This document shows, piece after piece, positions 10,633 to 19,125 of a DNA stretch of 64,000 bases. The DNA lies in NCBI GenBank assembly GCA_951802425.1, contig OX637798.1, positions 2,666,001 to 2,730,000 of the forward strand, given 5' to 3'. A program made the position numbers and the translations under genes. The stretch is from Clavaria fumosa (taxonomy: Eukaryota > Basidiomycota > Agaricomycetes > Agaricales > Clavariaceae). Under the pieces are notes generated by a model that was not told the DNA's origin, made no database searches, and saw only the letters and a list, made by a program, of their open reading frames with translations. Every line of letters begins with the position of its first letter. The first letter of the stretch is position 1.

Positions 10633-12124
10633 GGCCTGTCCCGTCTCGATAGTAGCACCGGAGATCGACTTGTTGGTGACCGGTCCTGGAAACTCGCTAA
10701 GACCAATCAACTGTTGAGCACAGTCGAGAATGCTCAGTCCCGGAAAGTCGCGAAGACATCTGAGAAGATGTAAGAGCGAAGAGAGATAAGTATAAAAAGG
10801 GAAGACATTGCTAGGAAGGTCGCGAAGTCGGTAAACGAAGTGTAAAGGAGGAAATTGACGAGGAGGGGGGAAATCAGTGACGCTGAGAGGGTCGCGAAGT
10901 CGACCGACGAAGCGTGAAGAAAAGAACAGACGAGGTGGGAGAAAGTGATGACGCTGAGAAGGTCACGAGGTCGACCAACGAAGTGTAGCGAAGGAAAAAG
11001 ACGAGGTGAAAGAAATAGACGATGTAAAGAAGGTCGCGAGAGGTTGCGACAATATTGATAAGTAGGTTGGTTGAAGGCAATGACTTTGCCAACCGATGGG
11101 AGAACCTGTAGGGTTCCAAGATCAGTACCAAGACGAATAATAAAGAATACTTAGGTCGCACGAGTTGTACGAGCACAAAGGGCGAGTTAGAACAGAGTAG
11201 AGTGTGTCTTGGTGATCTTGTGGTCACCAAGAGAGACAAGACCTATCAATTGTGATGGTTCCAAGCTCAAAGGGCATAATAGCCTCAAGCTTAAACCAAT
11301 GTGCATCAATATCAAGTCTAGAGTACCATAAGTACATGTGAGACTTTATATATGTACGTACAGAGAGTATGACGAAAAAAGGAAAGTACAGAGGTCGCCA
11401 GGCGACAAGACTATAGTAGTACGGGGTATGTTTAGTCGTAAAGTGACTAGGCGCGTGTTCTACTAAGGTCGCGAGGGGTTAGGTATGCATAGGTAAGGTC
11501 GCGAAGATGACCTGTCATGGGTCGTGACCTAGTTAAATAAGTGTATATGTCGCTATAACTATGGAGAGATTCTCGGATCATAAGTAATGTAATTATAGAC
11601 GACTGAGAAGAAGAAGGGACGCATATTTGAAGTATTAATACAGCTGACTGTTGGTGGCGCGTTTGAGTGTTAAGGCCGCGAGGTCATAAGAGCGGTCACG
11701 TGGGTGACGCTAGTGACACAGGTGACGCAGGTGACTTTGGGCGGGAAGTCACGTGGGTAACGCATGTAACGCGGGTAATGGTCGTAACGCTGTTATCATA
11801 TTGGCGCTGGTAGTGGTAGCGCTGGGGGTGCTGCATGGCAAGTCATGTGCTGGTGGAAGAAGACACACAACGTCATGTTGCACGTAAGATTGGTGGGTCT
11901 GGGGGAGGTATGCGTGTGGAATGAGATAAAGGGAGGCGTCGCGAATATGGTATGGTGGTCGCGAGTGTCGTGTGAGTGTGGGAAAGGTTGGAGAGGCTTC
12001 CAGAAGGGAATAGCGGGTTTTGGAAGCGTGTAGAGGGGCTCGCGAGGTTGTAGAGGGTCGTTGGGAGGTTCGGAAGTGTTGGTGAGGTCAGTTTGGGTAT
12101 GGGAAAAATGAATGGGTCCTGACA
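10627..12124. mobile_element. Solo LTR of family D inserted in element A
   Basis: 1,498 bp from tgttagggcc to gggtcctgaca. The ends are imperfect inverted repeats of each other and obey TG..CA. No coding frame is present; the sequence is rich in ggtcgcgaag words. A second, 5'-truncated copy lies at 24936-26079. The 5-bp duplication GTATT on both sides shows insertion as an LTR element followed by LTR-LTR recombination that removed the internal part. Its orientation cannot be set because no internal region remains. Confidence 0.9.
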
Positions 12125-12129
12125 GTATT

Positions 12130-15051
12130 CTGGACACCCATTTCCCCAACTCTGGCCCTACCCCCGATTGGCCCAGCCGCTACCCTTTGGTGTTTAGTGA
12201 AGCGAAGTGGGATGAACTTCCCCGCTCCCGACCAGACTTCAATATTAAGATCGAGTTCAAAAAGGACCCTGAGCACCTCTCCTCCAAGCTGTATTCTTTG
12301 ACATGGCAGGAGATGGTGGAGATGAACTGTTGGGTGGATGAGCAGCTTGCTTCTGGACGAATCCGGCCCTCGAAATCCCCATATGCCAGCCCCTTCTTCT
12401 TCAAACATGAGAAGGACAAACTGCGGCCAATCATCGACTACTCGAGGCTGAATGCACACCTGATCAAGGACAAGTACCCCCTCCCCCACATCCGAGACAC
12501 AGTGGATGTGCTTAAAGGAGCATCGATCTACTCTAAGATTGATGCAAAGGGAGGTTTCCCATCTATGCAGGTCTGGCCCAAGCACCAGCACCGCTGTGCC
12601 TTCCTGACACCCCGTGGACTCTTCGAACCAGCTGTCATGTGGTTTGGACTGCAGAATGCCCCTGCTACCTTCCAACGCTTCATGAATCATGTGTTGAGGG
12701 AGGAGATTGCAGGAGGACATGTGAGGGCCTATGTGGATGATGTCATTGTGTTTGCAGAGGACTTGGCTACACACCGGTACTGGATGGATCGGGTCTTGAG
12801 GAAGTTTGGAGAGAATGGGTTGTGTCTCAAACTCAGTAAATGCGAGTTTGAGAAGAGTGAGATCATCTTCCTGGGGATGAAGATCTCCCACAACAGACTA
12901 GAGCATGATCTGGCCAAGGGTGCGGCAGTCCGAGATTGGCCACGTCCCAAGAATGTGAAGGATGTCCAGAGGTTCAATGGAATGCTGAACTACCTCCGCC
13001 GGCACATCCCGAATCTTTCTGCCCGGGCAAAGCCACTCTTCCAGCTGACTGGGAATGTTCCATGGAAATGGGAGGAGGATGAGGAAGCAGCCTTCCGAGA
13101 TCTCCGCCAGGCACTCGTATCGGCCCCGGTCTTGGCTCTGCCTCAGGACAAAGGGAGATGGAAGGTAGAGACAGATGCAAGCAACCTGGCAACTGGTGGA
13201 GTGCTCTCGCAGCAGCAGACAGATGGAACCTGGAGAGTTGTTGACTATATCTCCAAGGCCCTCACTGCAGCTGAGAAGAACTATGATGTGTATGACAAGG
13301 AGTTCTTGGCTGTGATTTGGGCACTTCGCGAGTGGCGAGCATACCTCATTGGAGCAGAGGAGACGATTGAGATCTGGACGGACCATGCAAACCTCCAGTA
13401 CTTCCGGAAGCCCCAGAAGTTGAAGCCGAGGCAGGTTCGTTGGGTTGGAGAGCTCCAGTGCTTTGACTTTGAGATAAAGTATCGCACTGGCAAGTCGAAT
13501 ACAAAGGCAGATGCACTCTCCCGGAGACCAGACTATGGAGAGATGGTGGAGGAGGATGCACTGGTGCAGGTTTTCCTGGAAATGGAAGTCCGTGTGTCAT
13601 TCACATCGGAAATGGAGATGCTACTCCAGAAAAATAGCGCAGTACACATACAGAAGCCGGAGGAGCTTGATGATGAGTGGACACGAGATCGTGCTGGACT
13701 CTGGCGGAAGGGGATAGTCACTTGGGTCCCCCTAGGAGCTCGTGAGGCCATTCTCGAGTTTGAGCATGACCTCCCTGCTGCTGGACACCCTGGGCCCCGG
13801 AAGTTGAGAGCAGCACTAGTGAAGGGTTATTGGTGGCTGGACATGGTAAAAGATGTGGATCGGTATGCCCAGGGGTGTGAGACATGCCAGCAGACGAAGC
13901 CCGACCGTACCAAGCGTGCTGCCCCACTGCACCCCCATCTGGTGCCCGATGGTCCCTGGTCAGTGATTTCATGGGACATAGTCGGTCCCCTCCCCCTCTC
14001 CCGTGGACATAATGCCATCCTTGTTATTGTCGACAAATTCACAAAACGGACACTGCTCGAAGCGATTGGGCTCGACCTCACAGGACTTGGAGTGGCGCGT
14101 CTCCTCCGGGATCGAGTGTTTCGTGACCATGGAGTCCCTCACAAGGTTGTGAGTGACCAGGGGTCCCAGTTTGTGTCCCGCTTCATGAAGGAGTTCTACT
14201 CCATGATCCAGGTAAAGGCAAATCCAAGTACTGCCTTTCATCCACAGACTGATGGACAGACGGAACGGGCGAACCAGGAGATGGAGATCTATCTCCGGGC
14301 TTATGTGGACCATCTCCAGGATGACTGGGCTGAATGGTTGTCCACTGCGGAGTTTGCTCTTAATAATCGTGAGCACTCAGCGACAGGACAGACACCTTTC
14401 TTCCTCGATTATGGACGACACCCATGGAATGGGGGGCTCCGGCCACCTTCTGAGGTGAACCCAGCGGCGGATGAGTGGATGGCTAAGCTCATGGAGTCCC
14501 GAAGAGCAGCCAAGGAGGCAATGGAGAAAGCAGTGGCAGCGATGAAGAAGAGCTACAATAAGGGGAAATGCCCAAGTCGGGAGTACTCTGAGGGAGATCT
14601 GGTCTGGCTGGACAGTAGAAACTTGAAGATGGACCGGCCCTGTAAAAAGCTTGACAACAAGAGAGCAGGCCCCTTTGCAGTTGAGGAGAAGGTGGGACCT
14701 GCTGGGTATCGCCTCAAGCTCCCTCGGGCCTGGCGCATCCATTGGGTCTTCAATGAGTTGCTGTTGACACCATACCACCCCCCCTCCTTCCCTTCTCAGA
14801 ACCTGCCTCCCCCTCCCCCTCCACCCCCTACGATTGATGACGACCACCTGGAGTATGATGTGGAGGCGATCCTTGATGTTAAGAAGGTGGGACGTGGGGT
14901 GAAGTACTTGGTGAAGTGGTTGGGATATCCAGTGGAGGAAAACACTTGGGAGCCCTGTAGGAACCTCACTAACGTAATGTTGCTTCTCCGGGACTTCTTC
15001 CTCTCCCACCCCAACAAGGCCAAGCTAGCTGGTCGGGACGCCCAGCCTTAA
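12130..15051 (+). CDS. Element A RT-RNase H-integrase-chromodomain half
   Basis: 973 residues after the restored junction (the frame itself is open from 12112 inside the LTR end). Domains in order: RT with LRPIIDYSRLN, the FGLQNAPATFQ grip and an intact YVDD catalytic box (12730-12741); connection and RNase H with ETDASNLATGG (about 13170) and a TDHANLQYF block; integrase with an HHCC zinc finger (EFEHDLPAAGH...CETC), core D in SWDIVGPLP, D in VVSDQGSQF, E in GQTERANQE; then a GPF/Y-like VGPAGYRLKLP region, a Pro run, and a chromodomain (YDVEAILDVKKVGRG...YLVKWLGYP..NTWEP) at about 14855-14980. All catalytic residues are present, so this half could be functional if expressed; it lacks its own promoter and start because of the nested LTR. 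Confidence 0.93.
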   Translation: MDTHFPNSGPTPDWPSRYPLVFSEAKWDELPRSRPDFNIKIEFKKDPEHLSSKLYSLTWQEMVEMNCWVDEQLASGRIRPSKSPYASPFFFKHEKDKLRPIIDYSRLNAHLIKDKYPLPHIRDTVDVLKGASIYSKIDAKGGFPSMQVWPKHQHRCAFLTPRGLFEPAVMWFGLQNAPATFQRFMNHVLREEIAGGHVRAYVDDVIVFAEDLATHRYWMDRVLRKFGENGLCLKLSKCEFEKSEIIFLGMKISHNRLEHDLAKGAAVRDWPRPKNVKDVQRFNGMLNYLRRHIPNLSARAKPLFQLTGNVPWKWEEDEEAAFRDLRQALVSAPVLALPQDKGRWKVETDASNLATGGVLSQQQTDGTWRVVDYISKALTAAEKNYDVYDKEFLAVIWALREWRAYLIGAEETIEIWTDHANLQYFRKPQKLKPRQVRWVGELQCFDFEIKYRTGKSNTKADALSRRPDYGEMVEEDALVQVFLEMEVRVSFTSEMEMLLQKNSAVHIQKPEELDDEWTRDRAGLWRKGIVTWVPLGAREAILEFEHDLPAAGHPGPRKLRAALVKGYWWLDMVKDVDRYAQGCETCQQTKPDRTKRAAPLHPHLVPDGPWSVISWDIVGPLPLSRGHNAILVIVDKFTKRTLLEAIGLDLTGLGVARLLRDRVFRDHGVPHKVVSDQGSQFVSRFMKEFYSMIQVKANPSTAFHPQTDGQTERANQEMEIYLRAYVDHLQDDWAEWLSTAEFALNNREHSATGQTPFFLDYGRHPWNGGLRPPSEVNPAADEWMAKLMESRRAAKEAMEKAVAAMKKSYNKGKCPSREYSEGDLVWLDSRNLKMDRPCKKLDNKRAGPFAVEEKVGPAGYRLKLPRAWRIHWVFNELLLTPYHPPSFPSQNLPPPPPPPPTIDDDHLEYDVEAILDVKKVGRGVKYLVKWLGYPVEENTWEPCRNLTNVMLLLRDFFLSHPNKAKLAGRDAQP

Positions 15052-15062
15052 GAGGGGGGTGA
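15050..15062 (+). promoter_or_regulatory. Polypurine tract of element A
   Basis: The purine run aagaggggggtga lies between the pol stop codon and the first base of the 3' LTR, where the plus-strand primer for reverse transcription is expected. Confidence 0.8.
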
Positions 15063-15352
15063 TGTTAGGATCGCTTATGTAAGCCATCCCAAAGTGCAGT
15101 TGTGGAGAAACTGGGGAGGGTTGTTGGAAGGTCACATGACCTGTGGCTGTGGTCAGATTACATAATCGTAAGATCACATGACCTGGGCCTGGGCGCATCA
15201 CGTGATCCGAGAGGTCCGAGCATGGGAACGCCGGCAAATGCCGAAGCATTCGCTATATATACTACGTCTTTTCCATTCTTGTACCCTTTTCCCCTTATCT
15301 TAGTATTGTCGTCATGACCTTACGCTTAAGTTGTGTGAGACCCAGTCTGATA
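15063..15352 (+). repeat. 3' LTR of element A
   Basis: 290 bp, one difference from the 5' LTR. It is directly followed by the AGTGG target duplication (15353-15357). Confidence 0.92.
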
Positions 15353-15357
15353 AGTGG

Positions 15358-15975
15358 GGCCTAGCTGGCCTCCCTGCCCTCGACCACACCCTGTGGTCAC
15401 TGTCCCCACGCAGTCGCGCATGGAGGATGAGGACCCTGAGATTGTGGTTCTCATGCACCAGATCAAGGTGCTGAAAGACAAGAAGGCATGGGAGGAGGAG
15501 GAGCGAAAAAAGAGAGAGGCCGCAGATAAGATGCGGTGGGAGGGTGGAGGAAATCATGAAGGCACAGGGGATGGGGAGGAAGCAGACACCAGCCACGGAG
15601 TCAGACATGGAGCACGCAATGTGTCCGGCTCGGGATGGGGTGTGTGTGGCCGAGCGGAGGGCGGGGCACTGCATGTATCGCATGTGCAGCGGCGAAGCAG
15701 CGGTGCGGGGGTGGAGCAGAAGAAATTCAGCTCCGCACAGTTGAAGAAGACCATGGTGGAGTCGGAGGAGGAGGTGAAGGAGGTGTGGGCGCCATGGGCT
15801 CCATGGGCAGACATGGACAGGGCGGAGGCAGAGCGGACCAGGGTGGTAAAAACCATCTATGAATTGGTGGTCCATGGGATGTTCGAGTTGGAGGAGTGGC
15901 AGAAGGAGGTGAGGGCGGAGCAGAAGGAGTTGAGGGCAGAGTGGAAGGCAGCGGCGGAGAAGGAGGCGGAGAAGG
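15358..15975 (+). pseudogene. Main part of interrupted gene: coiled-coil, Cys-cluster hypothetical protein
   Basis: It continues the frame begun at 8220. The sequence reads TQSRMEDEDPEIVVLMHQIKVLKDKKAWEEEERKKREA, a charged coiled-coil start known to me from many agaricomycete hypothetical proteins. Downstream a Cys cluster appears only if two other frames are used (CPARDGVC, then CVWPSGGRGTACIACAAAKQRC, about 15630-15710), so at least one frameshift has occurred. Further Glu/Lys-rich coiled coil (ELEEWQKEVRAEQKELRAEWKAA) ends abruptly at about 15975, where element C begins. The function is unknown; the Cys spacing suggests metal binding. Confidence 0.7.
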
Positions 15976-16111
15976 GAAAGAGAATGATGAAAGGAAAGGG
16001 TATTGAGTATAGGTTTAGTATGATCAGAGTCAGAGCAGCCAGAGAGTCGTACTGTGCTCTCTGGGCTGCTCAATCTTTTTTTGGCATGGAGTCATCTCTG
16101 TTGGAGGTGAT

Positions 16112-17224
16112 TCATGCGGTGCTGGCACTGGCCCGCAAGGTCCACTTATGACACTCATTGGCTTTGTGGCCTGCTATTCCACAGAAGAGGCACAGATTAT
16201 TATTGAAACACCATTGGTGTTCCTCTGGAGTCAGTTTTCCATCCTGACCCAGATGAGCCTTCTTTGTATCTCTGGAGCTACCAGAGTTAGTGGAGCCCTC
16301 AGCGGCCTTTGGAATGGAGTTCACCGGATGCTTTTCCGATGGTTTCTCAGACTTGGTATTAGCGCTGGAAGTGTTGGGGGACTTGGAATTATCCGAAGTC
16401 TCCTTTTTACTGGTGTTGTTAGGCATCGGACCTTTAATGGAGTCCCGAGAGATCTCCTGCTGCTGAGCCCAATAACGGCCATTGATTGCACTGGCTTGCT
16501 CGTGGAGTCTGTGGAGCGTGTCTGCGCAGTTAATGCAGGCCAGTTCATCCTTGATGTGGCTGGCAAGTCCTTTGTAGAACTGCTGCTGCAACACGTACTC
16601 ATCCCAATGGACAATGGACACAAATCTGTTGAACGAAATGGTGTATTTCGTCAACTTCTGGTCCTCACGCATCCAGAGGCGTTCGAGTTTGAACTCTGCC
16701 TCACAGATCGTGTTGTAAGGACCAAAGTTCTCTGTAAGTTGAGCAATGAACATCTTATAGTTCGAAAGGACCGGATGGCCTTCACCATCCAGGATCATTG
16801 GTTTGAACCATTCCAGGGTGAAGCCCTGGAGAAAGGAAAGGACATAGTGTACCTTATGAGAATTGGACTTGAATGCTCTTGGGTGATCAAGGAAGTTCAA
16901 TTGGCATTGGACCAAGAAGCTTTTCAACTTCTTAGCATCTGAGCCATTGAAGGTATCGGGGTCGTGTGGTTTAACCATCTCCAGGCACTTGTTGGCATCA
17001 ATAATCTTCTGAAGGAGACACGCCAGAGTTAGTTTGCGCTTGGCTCAAGGTGTTGGAGGTTCATTTAGCTTGTCGTCATCATCAGTGGCTGAGGGGTCTG
17101 ACTCTTCATTGTGGTCCAGGGGTCTGGACACACTCGGAGTCAGAGTATTGTTGGCCAGTTCTGGAATGTTGACATCGTTGGCAACAGGAGGTGGAAGTCG
17201 AGCACCAGATCATGTAGTAGGCAT
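16112..17224 (-). pseudogene. Element C copy 2 gag
   Basis: The start codon is at 17224 (MPTT...). Codon 5 is TGA where copy 3 has CGA, and a second TGA replaces the arginine of the TPRAK motif. From there the frame is open: DPDTFNGSDAKKLKSFLVQCQLNFLDHPRAF, a retrotransposon gag core (LEWFKPMILDGEGHPVLSNYKMF), a Ser/Lys-rich linker, and a zinc knuckle CLFCGIAGHKANEC (CX2CX4HX4C). Compared with copy 3 it lacks the STSRNS-type insertion in the linker. Non-functional because of the stops. Confidence 0.88.
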
Positions 17225-17264
17225 TGTTAAGTTTGTATATACGAGGTTTGAAGTTCAAATATAC

Positions 17265-17905
17265 TGTCACAGTCCTAACAAAGTTAGTAGCAAAGGGGTT
17301 AGCGGAGATGTTCTATCAGAGTCCAATCAGAGTCCAATATCAGAGTAACAGAGAAGTAAGTGGAGAAGGAGGAGACTTATGGGACTGTGGCCTCAATGTA
17401 TGCGTTGTGCCACCATGTATATACATGTCCCTATTTATCAAACAGAAACAATACCCAAGAGAGGATCAGAATGTAAGTCAAAACTCTGAAGTTGATTGGA
17501 GTCTGTCGGAGTTGGTCGGAGTTGGTTGGATGATGTGGAGAACATCAAGGATGATGAGGACGAAAGCTCAGAGATGTTGAGGATCAAGAGATGTTAATAT
17601 TCGAACTGAGGAGCAGGGAGATACAGGTGGAAACTTATACTGCAAGGACAGAGTATAGGAGTAATGTGAAACAATGTATATATCAAATTACTAGGAGAGT
17701 TTCACCACATGTGCCTGTGCAATTTTCATGGAACAAAGAAACAACAACAACAAGCAACTCCCATGGGTCAAGGGTATCCTCTCAATGGTAAACAGAATGA
17801 GGGGATGGAGGGAGAAGGTTCTAGAACGAAGTCCAAACAGTCTGAAGGCTGGTGGAATGAAGTCCAATGAAGGTGCAGAGCGGAGCGCACAGAGTTATGG
17901 CAGAG
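17265..17905 (-). repeat. LTR of family C, copy 2 (5' LTR, truncated)
   Basis: Begins tgtcacagtcc and is collinear with 7270-7983 and 31993-32705. It is cut after ttatggcagag by the left LTR of element B. Confidence 0.88.
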
Positions 17906-18272
17906 TGTCACAATAGACTCCTGACTCCGGTATTTTTGAGGGAGTGGGGTGGAGCTCGGCCAAAAGAGAGCAGAGAGATGTAATTGGAGAAAGGTAACAA
18001 CCTAAGGGGCTACCTACAGTAGGAGGGCCTGTACTTATACTGCATAGGGTACAGGGTATAGACGGAGATAAAGGGGAGAGGGGGTGCAGCATGTGGACAT
18101 GAGGGGTGTACGAGGAAAGCGTGAGGCGTAGCCGCATGGGGTGTGATAGGGGTAGGGTTAGTCCGCATGGTGTGTGATAGGGGTGAGGGTGAGTCCGCAT
18201 GGTGTGTGATAGGGGTGAGGGCATGGAACAGGGGGGCGCACAGTTAGGGGGAGTGTGTGTGAAATGTTTACA
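17906..18272 (-). repeat. 3' LTR of element B
   Basis: 367 bp, TG..CA. It contains about three tandem 31-bp units near 18140-18225. Apart from that expansion it differs from the other LTR at only a handful of bases. Confidence 0.92.
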
Positions 18273-18309
18273 TGTCCCCCTCCAGTGATCTGACATCTCA
18301 GCGGATCGT

Positions 18310-19035
18310 TCAGACTTCCTGGCTACCTTCGCGTTCTGCTTCAGGTGGTGGGGGTGCGGCATCCGTCGGCGGGTCGATGCTCGTATCGCGTGTGTCAGGG
18401 ACGAGCGGGTGGTCATAGTCGTCCGAGGGTACGATCCACGGGTTCCTCACATCGGTTGTGACAGGTATGACGTAAGGCGGGCCCTCTCGACGATAGAATA
18501 TGGCCCATTCCTCGCGTAGGATAGGTTCGGGGGGCATGGGAATTTCGAGTCGGATTCGGGCGCTTCGGCAGTTAACCCAGATTTCGCCAAGAACCGGTGA
18601 GGCGTGCAGGATTCGTTGCTGCTGGTCGAATTCAAGGCCTCGTATCTCCTGCCACATGGCTCAGCTGAGGCTGGTGCTGAGGCATTTGGTGAAGCGGCGG
18701 AGCCACACCTCGTCCTCTGGTTCGAGTATTTCTCGGTTACGTCGAAACTGCAGTATGCATGCAGGGGGGTCGTCCGACATCAAGGGAGGAGGGTCCAACC
18801 CCATGGTCCGGCGCGCTAGCGGGATGCGGACCGCATCTAGAATATGGCACATGCGGGCGGTGGTTCCTGGGGACGAAGGTGGACCTTCGAGCGTGGGCGG
18901 CGGTACTTCCGGTATGTACTGGCGACTGGTTTCAGGGGGTGGTGGTCGTGGCAAGTTTCGCGGCCATCCGGCGGCCCGGCGGGTGTATCCTACTATACCA
19001 CGGCGCGGGGTCGGGGCAGTGCGGTCAGCTGGCAT
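18310..19035 (-). pseudogene. 3' accessory ORF of element B
   Basis: About 240 codons after integrase, start at 19035 (MPADRTAPTPRRG). It is Pro/Arg-rich (NLPRPPPPETS, EVPPPTLEGPP), followed by a more globular, acidic half (ILEPEDEVWLRRF, LEIPMPPEPILREEW). One TGA at 18661-18663 lies where CGA would give arginine. No signal peptide, membrane segment or zinc motif is visible, so it does not look like an envelope gene. It is separated from the integrase stop by about 90 nt and lies just inside the 3' LTR. Function unknown; it could be a structural or regulatory protein of the element. Confidence 0.6.
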
Positions 19036-19125
19036 GGTGGGGGGATTTCGGTCAAGAGAGTTGTGCGATATGGCGTGTTTATATAGGCTTTTTGCTTCTG
19101 CAGGGTCGGGGGAGTATGGGAAACA

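Larger units (their letters stand above)
8251..15352 (+). mobile_element. Chromodomain Ty3 retrotransposon, element A, with nested solo LTR
   Basis: A 7,102-bp element bounded by two 290-bp direct repeats (8251-8540 and 15063-15352) and by the AGTGG duplication. The LTRs differ at one base (near 8430, G versus A), so insertion is recent. The LTR starts TG but ends TA (ctgata), a non-canonical terminus fixed by the target duplication and by the point where the two copies diverge. The internal region has an untranslated leader (8541-9114), gag-protease (9115-10626), RT-RNase H-integrase-chromodomain (to 15051) and a polypurine tract. Removing the 1,498-bp nested LTR leaves 5.6 kb with one long frame, a normal size for a fungal chromovirus. 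Confidence 0.93.
15976..17905 (-). mobile_element. Element C, copy 2: 5' LTR, gag and start of protease
   Basis: A minus-strand Ty3 element fragment collinear with 30640-32620. In element order it has a partial LTR, leader, gag, and the start of the protease frame (MSSPESTVRLSGCSDSD...). It is broken on the left, at about 15975, by the coiled-coil gene fragment and on the right, at 17905, by element B, which removed about the last 70-75 bases of the LTR. Confidence 0.85.

Noticed and set aside
12088..12891. 267-codon minus-strand open frame, and others to 15009
   Set aside because: Antisense shadows of the RT-integrase frame, whose catalytic motifs are clear on the plus strand.
18310..19035. 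Envelope-like gene in element B
   Set aside because: No signal peptide, transmembrane segment or Cys pattern; it is better described as an accessory ORF of unknown role.
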